A DNA stretch of 64,000 bases from Kushneria pakistanensis (GCF_014652795.1 NZ_BMZM01000002.1:808025-872024), one strand, 5' to 3'; counted from the stretch's first letter, positions 25,117 through 34,620 are shown. Notes: generated by a model not told the origin, from the letters alone. Program-made: numbers and translations.

Positions 25117-25854
25117 ATGACAAGAATCCTGACCGGTCTTTTAACCGCTGTAGTGCTATCAAGCCTTTGGCTGACAGCGCCTGTTACGCAGGCGGCAAGC
25201 TCGATCCTGATCTGGCCCATTAATCCTGTCCTGAGTGCCGGGCAGGGCACCCGGCCGCTGTGGCTTGAAAACCAGGCCAATATGCCCGCCACCCTGCAGA
25301 TTCGCATTCTGCGCTGGCAACAGTTGCAGCACCACGACAGCTACCAGCCTCAGGAAGAGGTACTGCCCAGCCCGCCGATAGTCACCATTGCGCCCGGTGA
25401 TCGACAGCTGGTGCGTCTCACCCTGGCCGGTGCCGCGCCGGATGCCGGAGAGCAGGCCTACCGCATCCTGATTGACGAGATCCCCGACGCACAGCAGCAG
25501 GCGTACGAGGCCCAGGGGTCACGCGTGAACTTTCGCATGCGCTATTCCGTGCCCTTGTTCGTGACCTCGGGTGAGGCCCCGGAGGATGCTGAACGCGTTG
25601 CCCAGGCGCTGCGCTGGGAGGTCATCAAGGAGGGCAACAAGCGTTATCTGCGTGTCCATAATGACAGCCGCAACCATGCCCGGCTGACCCGGGTCCAGAT
25701 GGACAGCGCCATGCTGGCCGAAGGGCTTTTGGGCTACGTGCTGGCCAATGCCAGTCATCAGTGGCCGCTACCGGACAACATGCGTGCCGGGGAAAATCTG
25801 ACGGCTACCGTCAACGGCGCCGAGCCCATCAAGCTGCGTCATGTCGAGCTGTAA
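25117..25854 (+). CDS. Csu-type pilus periplasmic chaperone
   Basis: A 245-aa PapD-like chaperone (two Ig-like domains) that folds and delivers the pilins to the usher. The signal peptide ends in TQAA/SS. ILIWPINPVLSAGQGTRPLWLENQANMPATLQIRILRW and PPIVTIAPGDRQLVRLTLAG are the G1/F1 strand regions, and YRILIDEIP is conserved. Its stop overlaps the usher start (TAATG). GAGGAGAGG precedes the ATG. Confidence 0.88.
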   Translation: MTRILTGLLTAVVLSSLWLTAPVTQAASSILIWPINPVLSAGQGTRPLWLENQANMPATLQIRILRWQQLQHHDSYQPQEEVLPSPPIVTIAPGDRQLVRLTLAGAAPDAGEQAYRILIDEIPDAQQQAYEAQGSRVNFRMRYSVPLFVTSGEAPEDAERVAQALRWEVIKEGNKRYLRVHNDSRNHARLTRVQMDSAMLAEGLLGYVLANASHQWPLPDNMRAGENLTATVNGAEPIKLRHVEL

Positions 25855-28241
25855 TGCGTCGGGTTGTCAGGCGGCGCCGGCACTGGCCGGGTTTCGTGCT
25901 GTGTCTGGGAGTTCTGAATGGCCATGTGCTGGCCGGCGAACTGCCGCCGCCCCCCGAGGCGGTGCCCGATATGATCATGACGCTGGAACTGGCGCCGGTC
26001 GTCAATGGCGCGGCCCGAGGTAACACCATTGCGGTGCGTTATCATCAGGGGCAGGCAACGATGCGCCGTGAGGATCTCATCAATGTAGGTGTGCCGGTGC
26101 CGCGTGGTGACGAGACGTGGCTGGATGAGGGTGCGCTGACAGATATTGATGTCGAATACGACGCGCCGCGCCAGCGTCTTCTGATCACGGTCCCCCCGGA
26201 GCAGCTGGAGCACCAATACATCGGTGCTCCGGTGCGTCAGCGCCCGCAGGCGCAGGCAGGGCGGGGAATGCTTTTTAATTACGATCTCTACTCAAGCCAC
26301 CAGAGCGACTATCGCTACGCCAGTCTCTGGCACGAGGCGCGCGGTTTTGGCGAATATGGCGTGGTCTCTACCACCGGGCGCTGGTGGCGTACGCTCTCCG
26401 GGATGAATACCGGGGAGTCGAGCTATCTGCGCCATGACAGCTGGTGGCGCTATCACGACCCCGAGAGCCTGCACACCTGGCAGGTAGGCGACATGATCAG
26501 CGGCTCACTCCCCTGGAGTCGTTCGGTACGCCTGGGTGGGGTGCAGTTCTCGCGCAACTTCTCGCTGCGCCCGGATCTGGTGACCTATCCGCTGCCCACC
26601 TTTGAAGGCACCAGCGCCGTACCGGGCACGGTCGATCTGTTCGTCAACGGCTATCGCTCCCGCTCGCTGGAGGTCGACCCCGGCCCCTTTACCCTGACCG
26701 ATGTGCCCTATATCAACGGTGCCGGTGAGGCCGTGGTGGTCACCGAAGATACCCAGGGGCGACGGGTGGCCACCACGGTACCCTTTTATGTCACCAGTGA
26801 GCTGCTCGAAGCCGGTCTCGCCGACTACGAGCTCTCGATCGGCGCACTGCGACGCCACTACGGCCGGCGCAGCATGGATTACGGTCAGCCTGCGGCCAGT
26901 GGCGTCTATCGCTATGGCCTGAACGATACCCTGACGCTGGAAACCCACGGCGAGCTGGCCGATGGGCTGAGCCTTGCAGGTGCCGGCAGTGTCATGCGCC
27001 TGGGGCAGCTGGGCGTACTGAACCTGGCCGTCAGCGGCAGTCAGCACGAAGGAGATGGCGGCTGGCAGCAGAGCGTGGGCTATCAGTACACGCGTCCCGG
27101 CTTCAATGTCGGGGTGCAGCACAACCGGCGCGAGACGGGATTCAGTGATCTTTCCGGTATCGGTCTGGAAGAGGCCGTTTACGGTCGCAGCAGTACCCAG
27201 GCCACCATCAGCACTGCTCTGGGGACGCTGGGCTCGGTCGGTGGTGGTTATTTTGATACCCGCAGTGTTGATGACACCCGCACCCGGCTGGTCAATCTGT
27301 CCTGGAACCGTGCGCTGTGGCAGCGCAGCAATCTGTTTGTCTCCGGTAACCGGGCGCTGGATGGCGGCCAGGGCTGGAGCATTACGACACAGCTGGTGAT
27401 CTCCCTGGGCCAGCACGGCACGCTGGCCTCTGGCGTGGAGCGGCTGCCGGGTGAGGGCGGCTCGCGTCAGCGCCTTGAGTACAATCGCCCCGCACCGGTC
27501 GATGGCGGCGCAGGCTGGCGGCTGGGTTATGACCGGATCAGCCAGGGGGAAGACTATCGTCAGGCAGAACTTTCATGGCGCGGCGATCGGGTCGAAACCC
27601 GGGTGGGCGCCTTTGGTGATCGCGACAATACGACCTGGTGGGGCGAGGCTACCGGGGCGGTGGTGGCCATGGATGGCGACGTGCTGCTGTCTCGCCGGAT
27701 CAACGACGCCTTCGTGCTGGTCAGCACTGAAGGGCAGGTCGGCATTCCGGTCAATTATGAACACCGCATGATCGGGCGTACCGATGACCGCGGCCATCGC
27801 CTGATCCCCTGGGTGACGCCCTGGTATCAGGCGATGGTGGACATTGACACCATGGAACTGCCGCCTGACATGCAGGCCGAGCGCGTGCGCCAGCCGGTCA
27901 GCGTGCGCGCTGGCAGCGGCTATCTGCTGCGCTTTCCGATCCGCCAGGTCCGGGCCGCCGGTATCCGGCTGGAAATGCCCGATGGTGAGCCGGTCGCGCT
28001 GGGCAGTATGGCCACCCTTGCCGACAGTGGCCTCCAGGCGCCGGTGGGCTATGACGGGCTGGTCTACTTCGAGCAGCTGGCAGCACGTGAACACCTGCGC
28101 ATCACAACGCCAACCGGTCAGACCTGTGAGATCGAAATCACGCTGCCCGAGGATGACAATATGTTGCACACCCTGGGCCCGTATCGTTGTCAGCCGATGG
28201 CTCTTGAGCGCGAACAGGCGCTTTGGGAGAAGACGCCATGA
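25854..28241 (+). CDS. Csu-type outer-membrane fimbrial usher
   Basis: A 795-aa outer-membrane usher that assembles and secretes the pilus. It has a signal peptide (cut near VLAG/EL), an N-terminal subunit-binding domain, a 24-strand beta-barrel rich in aromatic/Gly alternation with a plug (VPGTVDLFVNGYRSRSLEVDPGPFTLTDVPYINGAGEAVVVTED), and C-terminal domains including TGQTCEIEITLP. ATG 25854 overlaps the chaperone stop and gives a normal signal peptide; the frame opens earlier at 25761 but lacks a signal. It overlaps the tip gene by four bases (ATGA). Confidence 0.9.
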   Translation: MRRVVRRRRHWPGFVLCLGVLNGHVLAGELPPPPEAVPDMIMTLELAPVVNGAARGNTIAVRYHQGQATMRREDLINVGVPVPRGDETWLDEGALTDIDVEYDAPRQRLLITVPPEQLEHQYIGAPVRQRPQAQAGRGMLFNYDLYSSHQSDYRYASLWHEARGFGEYGVVSTTGRWWRTLSGMNTGESSYLRHDSWWRYHDPESLHTWQVGDMISGSLPWSRSVRLGGVQFSRNFSLRPDLVTYPLPTFEGTSAVPGTVDLFVNGYRSRSLEVDPGPFTLTDVPYINGAGEAVVVTEDTQGRRVATTVPFYVTSELLEAGLADYELSIGALRRHYGRRSMDYGQPAASGVYRYGLNDTLTLETHGELADGLSLAGAGSVMRLGQLGVLNLAVSGSQHEGDGGWQQSVGYQYTRPGFNVGVQHNRRETGFSDLSGIGLEEAVYGRSSTQATISTALGTLGSVGGGYFDTRSVDDTRTRLVNLSWNRALWQRSNLFVSGNRALDGGQGWSITTQLVISLGQHGTLASGVERLPGEGGSRQRLEYNRPAPVDGGAGWRLGYDRISQGEDYRQAELSWRGDRVETRVGAFGDRDNTTWWGEATGAVVAMDGDVLLSRRINDAFVLVSTEGQVGIPVNYEHRMIGRTDDRGHRLIPWVTPWYQAMVDIDTMELPPDMQAERVRQPVSVRAGSGYLLRFPIRQVRAAGIRLEMPDGEPVALGSMATLADSGLQAPVGYDGLVYFEQLAAREHLRITTPTGQTCEIEITLPEDDNMLHTLGPYRCQPMALEREQALWEKTP

Positions 28242-29230
28242 CGTGTCGCCAATGGCTGTGCGCCCTGATGCTCTGTGCGGGAGCGCTCTGCGCCCTGTCG
28301 GTGCAGGCAGACTGCAGCATCAGCAATCCCGTCGGTAGCCTGGGCAGCGTGCCCTCCACCCAGACCGGCCAGCCCTACCAGACCCGGGTCGCCGGTGGAT
28401 TGAGCTGCACGGGGACGTCCCTTCAGCTTCGAGCGGCAGCCCGCGCCCGGGCGACCATTCTCGACACGAGCAACAACTTTGCGCTGGTCAACGAGGCAGG
28501 GGATCGCATCGCGTATGGTCTCTACAGCGATGCGGCCTTCAACAATCAGCTTTCGGGTAATACGCCATACGACTTTGTCGGATTGTATTCCTCCAATCTG
28601 CCCGAGCTTTTCAGCGGCCCCGGCGGCAGCGTACCGCTTTATGTTCGTACTCGACCGACCCAGCAACTCTCGGCCGGTACCTATCGCGACGTGGTCAGGA
28701 TTCAGTGGGAATACAACGAGTGTATACAGCTCAGCCTGGCGGGGATCTGCTTGTCGCGCGGCACGACAAGAACGGCCATGGCACTTCTTGAGCTGAGTAT
28801 GGAGATCACCCCGGACTGTCTGATCAGCGCGCCAAATATTCGCTTTGGCACGGCGCCACTGGTGGCAGGCTTCAGCACCGTCAGTCAGTCACTGTCACTG
28901 TTTTGTACCAAAGGCAGCAGCTTTCAGGTCGGTCTGAGCCCGGGCAGCAACCCCCTTGGTGGCGAGCGTCATATGGTCAGCAGCAGTGGGGAGCTGTTGC
29001 GCTATCGAATACTGAAGCCTGACGGCACCCCCTGGCGAGGCATCGGCAGCGGCCTGGCCCGCGGCCATCTGGATGCCGATCTCAACCCCGGGCTCGGCCT
29101 TGGCGGCGGCCCGGGCATTGGCGGTAGCCAGTCTCAGGGGTTCAGCTATCGCGCCGTGATCGACCCCGACCAGCCCACGCCATCACCGGGCACCTATACC
29201 GACCAGGTCGTGATTACCGTGCAGTTTTGA
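28238..29230 (+). CDS. Csu-type tip protein with two SCPU domains
   Basis: A 330-aa secreted protein with a signal peptide ending VQA/DC and two SCPU domains (about 28-165 and 180-330), the layout of the CsuE tip adhesin. The second domain shows LSMEITPDCLISAPNIRFG and ends GTYTDQVVITVQF. A Gly-rich insert (GLGLGGGPGIGGS) lies in the second domain. CsuE tips use exposed hydrophobic loops to stick to abiotic surfaces, so this pilus probably serves surface attachment. ATG 28238 overlaps the usher stop. Confidence 0.85.
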   Translation: MTCRQWLCALMLCAGALCALSVQADCSISNPVGSLGSVPSTQTGQPYQTRVAGGLSCTGTSLQLRAAARARATILDTSNNFALVNEAGDRIAYGLYSDAAFNNQLSGNTPYDFVGLYSSNLPELFSGPGGSVPLYVRTRPTQQLSAGTYRDVVRIQWEYNECIQLSLAGICLSRGTTRTAMALLELSMEITPDCLISAPNIRFGTAPLVAGFSTVSQSLSLFCTKGSSFQVGLSPGSNPLGGERHMVSSSGELLRYRILKPDGTPWRGIGSGLARGHLDADLNPGLGLGGGPGIGGSQSQGFSYRAVIDPDQPTPSPGTYTDQVVITVQF

Positions 29231-29355
29231 GATAGCAGTAAGGGTCGCTGCCGAGAGGTATTGATCCAAACGGGGGTTGGTGGAATGATTTCATCGGTTT
29301 TTCCTTAAAATCAAACCATTGATAAATCAGAAAAAATTCTTGTGTCTCGGAAGGC

Positions 29356-29387
29356 GAAACGCTGGTAGGAAAAGGGCGTTTCTTTTT
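29356..29387 (+). terminator. Probable terminator of the pilus operon or leader hairpin
   Basis: GAAACGC (29356-29362) pairs with GCGTTTC (29376-29382) and is followed by TTTTT. It lies 126 bp after the tip gene stop and just before the CRISPR leader end. Confidence 0.6.
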
Positions 29388-29417
29388 GCTCTTTAAAAAC
29401 AATAGTTTATGGTTAGG
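29388..29417 (+). promoter_or_regulatory. CRISPR leader end
   Basis: The AT-rich sequence immediately before the first repeat (CAATAGTTTATGGTTAGG) closely resembles the leader end of the E. coli type I-E array (AATAGGTTATGTTTAGA, from memory). It places the leader on the left and the array in the plus orientation. Confidence 0.6.
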
Positions 29418-29621
29418 GCGTTCCCCGCACCCGCGGGGATGAACCGCATGTATTACTCTTGTTTTACAGTCGCGCAACGCGTTCCCCGCACCCGCGGGGA
29501 TGAACCGTTTCGATCGTTGGGGAAGATGGCCTGCAGGGAGCGTTCCCCGCACCCGCGGGGATGAACCGGCGTATTGACTGGCCGTATTGGCGCTATAGCC
29601 GCGTTCCCCGCACCCGCGGGG
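29418..29621 (+). CRISPR. Short type I-E-style CRISPR array, three spacers, no cas genes
   Basis: Repeats of 29 bases start at 29418, 29479 and 29540, with an exact 61-base period (29-base repeat plus 32-base spacer). They begin GCGTTCCCCGCACCC and end GGGGATGAACCG, matching type I-E repeat structure with a CCCCGC...GCGGGG stem. A fourth repeat at 29601-29621 keeps 21 bases and then diverges, the usual sign of the leader-distal end. Spacers are 29447-29478, 29508-29539 and 29569-29600 and differ from each other. No cas gene is present in the window. Confidence 0.95.
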
Positions 29622-29633
29622 CGAGATCGAACG

Positions 29634-30275
29634 TCAGGACGCCAGCCTTGCCCGATGCCGTCTCATCACCGCATGCCCCGCCGTAAACATCGCGCCGAGC
29701 GTCAGCATGGCGGCGACGGCCAGCAGGGCGTGCCGGCCCAGATGCTGATCCAGCGGGATGGCCAGTGCCGCCCCTGCCACCAGCGCGCTCCAGCGCACCA
29801 GCCCGTCAAACCAGGCCGAGAAGTTGCCCTCGGCGAAGGCACGTCCGGTCTTGACCAGCATGCCGGTCAGAAACGTGACCCCTGATTCCTTGCCACTGAC
29901 CTGGTTGAGCACGCCCATGGCCGCGGCGATGAAAAGCACGGTGGTCAGGGGGTAGCCTTCACCCCGGGCAAAGGGTGTGGCAGCGCTCATCAATAGCGCC
30001 GTGAGCAGCAGGATCACCGTGGGGCGCCAGTGGCCCACCCGCATGGCGATCCAGGCGCCTGCCGTGGTCGCCGTAAAAAAGGTGGCAATGACTGCCAGCA
30101 GCGGTTTGAGATCGCCCCACACCCCATCACCAATGTCCCGCCCGATATGCGAGCTGTTGCCGGTCATGTAGACCGCCAGCAGCTCACGGCTGTGCAGATA
30201 GATCAGGGCATCCGTGGCGCCGGCCACCATGAACAGCAGGGCAAAGGCCGGAAAGGGAATCTTTCTGTCAAACAT
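29634..30275 (-). CDS. YoaK/DUF1275 family membrane protein
   Basis: A 213-aa inner-membrane protein with six or seven hydrophobic segments. The DUF1275 hallmark MVAGATDALIYLHSRELLAVYMTGNSSHIG is at the N-terminus, and GVLNQVSGKESGVTFLTGMLVKTG is in the middle. The family is of unknown function. Its stop lies only 12 bases from the truncated last CRISPR repeat. Confidence 0.85.
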   Translation of the reverse strand: MFDRKIPFPAFALLFMVAGATDALIYLHSRELLAVYMTGNSSHIGRDIGDGVWGDLKPLLAVIATFFTATTAGAWIAMRVGHWRPTVILLLTALLMSAATPFARGEGYPLTTVLFIAAAMGVLNQVSGKESGVTFLTGMLVKTGRAFAEGNFSAWFDGLVRWSALVAGAALAIPLDQHLGRHALLAVAAMLTLGAMFTAGHAVMRRHRARLAS

Positions 30276-30504
30276 GGGGATACCTGCAGGCGATCATGAC
30301 ACGTCCGAGTGTAATGCCTATCGACCCAAAAGCGTTTGAGCAATGAACGCCAGGCCGCGCCTGATGAGCTGTCGTTCGATGATGGCTTCGACCTTCGTGG
30401 TGAAACGACCTTGGGGTCGGTGCAAGGGTCATAATGAACAGGGGCAGCGGGCGTGGGGCACAGTACACTGCCTGAAGGGTGTGTCACGTTCGATGGAGGG
30501 TGTC

Positions 30505-31422
30505 ATGGCTTATCGCCTTGAGATGTCTGAAAGTACCTCAAAGGGGTTCGCGCGCATTGCCGCCGAGCAGATCGATCGAGCGCGTCGCGATATTGCAAGG
30601 CGCGATACGGTGGAGGGCATTCACAAGCTGCGCCAGCGCTGCAAGCGCGTTCGGGCCATTTTGCGCCTGGCGCGGCCGGCGCTGGGCAAGCACTACGCTC
30701 GGGAGAACCGGCGCTTTCGCGATCTTGCCCGTGCGGTGGGTGGCCCGCGCGATGAGCAGGTGTTGATCGATACCTTTGATGCGCTGATGGCCGCCCACAA
30801 GGGCCGTGTGGACCGACGCCAGTTCACCCCGACACGCCAGCAGCTGCTCAAGCGCCATCGCCAGGCGTTGGAGACATCCGCCCTGCCGGACATGGCATGG
30901 CTGGCAGCCGAGCTTGAAACGGCCCGTGACGCGGTTGATGACTGGGCGCCGGCCATCGATCGCTTCAGGACGCTGCGTGAGGGAATGGCCGAGACCTGTC
31001 GGCGCGCGCGTCAGGCGATGAAGCAGGCCGAAGGCGCCGATGATGAAGTGTACTTTCACGAGTGGCGCAAGCAGGTGAAATACCACCGCCACCACTGCGA
31101 GCTGCTCGTCAACGTCTGGAAGGCCCCGATGGAGGCGCGTGCCAAAGAGGTTCACCGGCTGGCGGACCTGCTCGGCGAGGAACATGATCTGGCCATGCTG
31201 GCTTTGGCGCTTGGTGATCCCGAGGCGGCAGCGCAGGGTCAGGACAAGGCAGAAACCCTGCTGGAGATGATTGCAAAACGCCGTGTGACGCTTCAGGGAG
31301 AAGCGCTGCTGCTGGGCCGGCGACTGTTCGCTGAAAAACCCGAAGCGCTGGCCAAACGGATCGGGCGTTACCGGGCAGTGGCACGCGAGGAGGCCCGGGA
31401 GGTCAGATCGACGGTCTCATGA
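30505..31422 (+). CDS. CHAD domain protein
   Basis: A 305-aa all-helical protein made of a CHAD domain, a positively charged helical fold with conserved histidines that binds inorganic polyphosphate. The two helical repeats are visible in TVEGIHKLRQRCKRVRAILRLARPALG and YFHEWRKQVKYHRHHCELLVNVW. No CYTH/triphosphatase domain is fused. ATG 30505 follows GGAGGG; an open frame reaches back to 30343 but is not family-like. It may associate with polyphosphate granules. Confidence 0.85.
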   Translation: MAYRLEMSESTSKGFARIAAEQIDRARRDIARRDTVEGIHKLRQRCKRVRAILRLARPALGKHYARENRRFRDLARAVGGPRDEQVLIDTFDALMAAHKGRVDRRQFTPTRQQLLKRHRQALETSALPDMAWLAAELETARDAVDDWAPAIDRFRTLREGMAETCRRARQAMKQAEGADDEVYFHEWRKQVKYHRHHCELLVNVWKAPMEARAKEVHRLADLLGEEHDLAMLALALGDPEAAAQGQDKAETLLEMIAKRRVTLQGEALLLGRRLFAEKPEALAKRIGRYRAVAREEAREVRSTVS

Positions 31423-31483
31423 TCGACGCTGTCACTCAAAATGGCGATGATGAGCCCCCACTCATGAGCGCGGAGCCGACGGC

Positions 31484-31963
31484 ATGGCAGGACAGCAGCA
31501 TCACTATCAGGTGACGGTACTCTGGCAGGGCAGCCGCGACACTGGCACCACCGGCTATCGCGATTATGGACGCGAGCACGAACTGAGCGCATCCGGCAAG
31601 GCGCCCATTGCGGGCTCCGCCGACCCGGCCTTTCTGGGCGATGAGGATCGCTGGAACCCGGAGGAGCTGCTGGTGGGGTCGCTGTCGGCGTGTCACAAGC
31701 TCTGGTATCTGCATCTGTGCGCCGAGGCCGGTGTGGTTATTCTGGCCTACGAGGATCATGCCGAAGGCGAGATGGATGCCGCGCAGGGGCGCTTTACCCG
31801 CGTCACCCTACGCCCGCGGATCACCCTGAGCCGTGACAGCAGTGAACAGCGCGCGCTTGAGCTGCACGACAACGCCCACGAGAAGTGCTTCATCGCCCGC
31901 TCGGTCAACTTCGAGGTGGGTTGCCAGCCCGAGTTCACTCGACAGGACGCCTCCCATGGGTGA
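31484..31963 (+). CDS. OsmC/Ohr family peroxidase-like protein
   Basis: A 159-aa protein of the OsmC/Ohr superfamily, thiol peroxidases for organic hydroperoxides. The two redox cysteines are in LSACHKLWYLHLC and HEKCFIARS, and RWNPEELLVGSLSAC is the family signature. It belongs to the subgroup with HKLWYLHL rather than classical Ohr. The last codons overlap the next gene by 8 bp. Confidence 0.87.
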   Translation: MAGQQHHYQVTVLWQGSRDTGTTGYRDYGREHELSASGKAPIAGSADPAFLGDEDRWNPEELLVGSLSACHKLWYLHLCAEAGVVILAYEDHAEGEMDAAQGRFTRVTLRPRITLSRDSSEQRALELHDNAHEKCFIARSVNFEVGCQPEFTRQDASHG

Positions 31964-32453
31964 GCAGACCATCTGGTATCTGGAGATGCGTGACCCGAGC
32001 GAGCATCACGCCCGGGCACTGCCGGCGGCGCTCAACGTGGTCGAATGTGAGCTCCCCCGGTTTGCGTTCAACCGCTTTTTGTATGAGCTGGTCGGGGCAC
32101 AGTGGCAGTGGAGTGAGAAGCTCGAAGGGGATCAGGGCGCGTGGCAGGCCATGGTCGAAAGTGATGCCCATCGCACGTTCGTGGCGTACTACCGCGGCGC
32201 CATCGCCGGCTACTACGAGCTGTATCGGCCCGATGGCGTCAACGTCGAGATTCTCTATTTCGGGCTGGTGGCCGAATGTATCGGCCAGGGATTTGGCGCC
32301 GGACTTTTGAGCCACGCCATCGAGCAGGCCTGGGGCTGGGCGGGCACCGAGCGGGTATGGCTGCATACCTGCTCGCTGGATCACCCGGCAGCGCTTGCGA
32401 ACTATCAAAAGCGTGGCTTCAAGCACTATGACGAAGAGATCGCGCCCTGTTGA
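31956..32453 (+). CDS. GNAT-family N-acetyltransferase
   Basis: A 165-aa acetyl-CoA-dependent acyltransferase. The acetyl-CoA loop is in GLVAECIGQGFGAGLLSHAIEQAW (pattern QxxGxG/A), followed by VWLHTCSLDHPAALANYQKRGFKHY, the C-terminal GNAT motif. The acceptor is unknown. ATG 31956 overlaps the end of the OsmC-like gene; the open frame upstream is an out-of-frame extension. Confidence 0.85.
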   Translation: MGEQTIWYLEMRDPSEHHARALPAALNVVECELPRFAFNRFLYELVGAQWQWSEKLEGDQGAWQAMVESDAHRTFVAYYRGAIAGYYELYRPDGVNVEILYFGLVAECIGQGFGAGLLSHAIEQAWGWAGTERVWLHTCSLDHPAALANYQKRGFKHYDEEIAPC

Positions 32454-32529
32454 CCCGCTGTTCCGGCAGAGCGGTTATGATGGGATCTGAATCGCCTCTG
32501 CCTTGATGATCGTTTCGAGATAAATCTCC

Positions 32530-33411
32530 ATGTCGTCCGTGCGCGCCCCCGTCCTTCAACGCCTGCTGCCGGTCGCTTTGCTGGTGGTGGCCATGTGCTC
32601 GATCCAGAGCGGCGCCTCTCTTGCCCAGCAGCTTTTTCCATTGATTGGCGCCTCCGGGGCCACCTCCATTCGCCTGCTGCTGGCCGCTTTTCTGATGCTG
32701 ATCATCTTTCGACCCTGGCGTCGACCGCTGACGCGCCAGGCCTTCAAGGCGATTGCCGTCTACGGTGTGGCGATGGGCATGATGAACTTTCTGCTCTATC
32801 AGGCGCTGGTCAGCGTGCCGCTGGGGATTGCGGTGGCGCTTGAGTTCACCGGGCCTCTGGCAGTGGCGGTGTTCACCTCGCGGCGGCCGCGCGATCTGAT
32901 CTGGATTGCGCTGGCCATTGCGGGGCTGGCGGTACTGCTGTGGCCGGGCAAAAGCCTCGAGCACGGCATCGACCCGCGCGGGGCACTGTGTGCGCTGGGG
33001 GCCGGCGCGTGCTGGGCGCTCTATATTCTGTTCGGGCGCCGGGCCGGCAGCGGCAGCGGCACCCAGAGCGCGGCGCTGGGCATCACCATTGCCGCCGTCG
33101 TCATGGCGCCGATCGGGCTGGTCGAGGCCGGCACGGCGATCTTCTCCCCGGCGGTGCTGCCCATCGGGCTGACGATTGCGGTGCTCTCCACGGCGCTGCC
33201 CTATACGCTGGAAATGTTCGCCCTGTCGCGGATGCCGACCCACATGTTCGGCACGCTGATGAGCCTGGAGCCGGCCATCGGCGCGCTGTCGGGCCTGGTC
33301 TTTCTGGGCCAGCAGTTAACGCCCCTGCAGTGGCTGGCCATTGGCACCGTGATTGTGGCCTCGATGGGCACCACGCTGACCGCCCGCTCGGCGGCGCCGG
33401 CCCAGAGCTGA
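32530..33411 (+). CDS. EamA-family exporter, RhtA-like
   Basis: A 293-aa inner-membrane transporter with ten predicted helices and two EamA repeats. MCSIQSGASLAQQLFPLIGASGATSIRLLLAA and YQALVSVPLGIAVALEFTGPLAVAV closely resemble E. coli RhtA, a threonine/homoserine exporter. Substrate is inferred from similarity only. It is 76 bp after the GNAT gene and 33 bp before the next, possibly in one transcript. Confidence 0.83.
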   Translation: MSSVRAPVLQRLLPVALLVVAMCSIQSGASLAQQLFPLIGASGATSIRLLLAAFLMLIIFRPWRRPLTRQAFKAIAVYGVAMGMMNFLLYQALVSVPLGIAVALEFTGPLAVAVFTSRRPRDLIWIALAIAGLAVLLWPGKSLEHGIDPRGALCALGAGACWALYILFGRRAGSGSGTQSAALGITIAAVVMAPIGLVEAGTAIFSPAVLPIGLTIAVLSTALPYTLEMFALSRMPTHMFGTLMSLEPAIGALSGLVFLGQQLTPLQWLAIGTVIVASMGTTLTARSAAPAQS

Positions 33412-33444
33412 TTTTCAACTGCCTGCTACGCCACGGGAGGATTC

Positions 33445-34503
33445 ATGGCCGCAGTACTGCCCGTACCCCTGCCGCTGATCCAGGCGCCGATGGCCGGCGT
33501 CTCCACTCCGGCGCTGGCCGCCGCAGTCAGTAACGCCGGCGCGCTGGGCTCGATCGCCATCGGCGCTACCACGGTCGACAACGCGCGCGACATGATCGAG
33601 CGTACCCGGTCGCTGACGGACCGACCCTTCAACGTCAACGTGTTCTGCCATCGCACACCGGTCATCGATGTCGAACGCGAGACAAACTGGCTGACAGGGC
33701 TGGCACCGCTGTTTACCCGCTTTGGGGCCGAGCCGCCCGAGCGGCTGGACACGATCTATACCAGCTTCAATGACGACCCGGCCATGCAGGCGCTGCTGTG
33801 CGAGCAGCAACCGGCGGTGGTGAGCTTTCACTTCGGGCTGCCACCGCAGTCGGTCATCGATGCGCTTAAAGCGCGCAGTATCACGCTGCTGGCCACGGCG
33901 ACCACGCTGGCCGAGGGTCGGGCGATCGAGGCGGCCGGTATCGATGTGATCGTCGCCCAGGGCAGCGAGGCCGGCGGGCACCGCGGTGTGTTCGCGCCCG
34001 AGCGGGGCGATGCCATGCTGGGGGTGCTGCCGCTGGTGCGCATGCTGGTGCAGGACACCTCCATACCCGTGATCGCCGCCGGAGGGATCATGGACGGGGC
34101 AGGCATTGATGCGGTACTGGCAGCGGGGGCGTGTGGTGCCCAGTTGGGCACCGCTTTCATCGCCTGTCCGGAGTCCGCCGCCAGTGACACGCACCGCGCC
34201 TGGCTTGCCGGGGCCCATTCAGGTGAGACAGTAGTGACATCGGCCATCTCCGGGCGCCCGGCGCGAGCACTGGTCAATGGCCATACCCGCGAGATCGCAC
34301 CGATCGACATTCCTGACTATCCGCGCGCCTATCTGGCCGGCAAGGCGCTGTCTGCAGCCGCTTCAAATGCGGGCGGAGAGATGTTCAGAGTGTGCTGGGC
34401 GGGACAGGGGGCGGCGCTGTCGCGTGCACTGCCGGCGGGTGAACTGATCACACGGCTGTGTAATGAAAGTAAATCTATCATGTATTTATTAAAATACTCT
34501 TGA
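33445..34503 (+). CDS. Nitronate monooxygenase-like FMN enzyme
   Basis: A 352-aa TIM-barrel flavoprotein of the NMO/2-nitropropane dioxygenase family. Motifs are PLIQAPMAGVSTPALAAAVSNAGALGSI at the start, VIVAQGSEAGGHRG (catalytic His region) and PVIAAGGIMDGAGIDAVLAAGACGAQLGTAF, the FMN-phosphate site. It oxidises alkyl nitronates such as propionate-3-nitronate. The last dozen codons are AT-rich and unlike the family end, blending into the promoter region of the next gene. Confidence 0.87.
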   Translation: MAAVLPVPLPLIQAPMAGVSTPALAAAVSNAGALGSIAIGATTVDNARDMIERTRSLTDRPFNVNVFCHRTPVIDVERETNWLTGLAPLFTRFGAEPPERLDTIYTSFNDDPAMQALLCEQQPAVVSFHFGLPPQSVIDALKARSITLLATATTLAEGRAIEAAGIDVIVAQGSEAGGHRGVFAPERGDAMLGVLPLVRMLVQDTSIPVIAAGGIMDGAGIDAVLAAGACGAQLGTAFIACPESAASDTHRAWLAGAHSGETVVTSAISGRPARALVNGHTREIAPIDIPDYPRAYLAGKALSAAASNAGGEMFRVCWAGQGAALSRALPAGELITRLCNESKSIMYLLKYS

Positions 34504-34620
34504 GTAAATAAGCGCTTATATAAAGAATGGGCTGTCCGGCGGTGGGCGACAGCATTCTTGTGATGAAGGGTATTGCCGTATCGAGCCGTCGTGAATCCTC
34601 ATTTGATGCAGGGAGTAATC

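Noticed and set aside
29569-29600. CRISPR spacers targeting genes in this window
   Set aside because: No matching protospacer was noticed within the window; spacer origins cannot be assigned without a database search.
34508-34519. 12-bp palindrome ATAAGCGCTTAT before the sulfide:quinone oxidoreductase gene
   Set aside because: It may be an operator, but it is short, single-copy and lies in AT-rich DNA, so I do not report it as a supported site.
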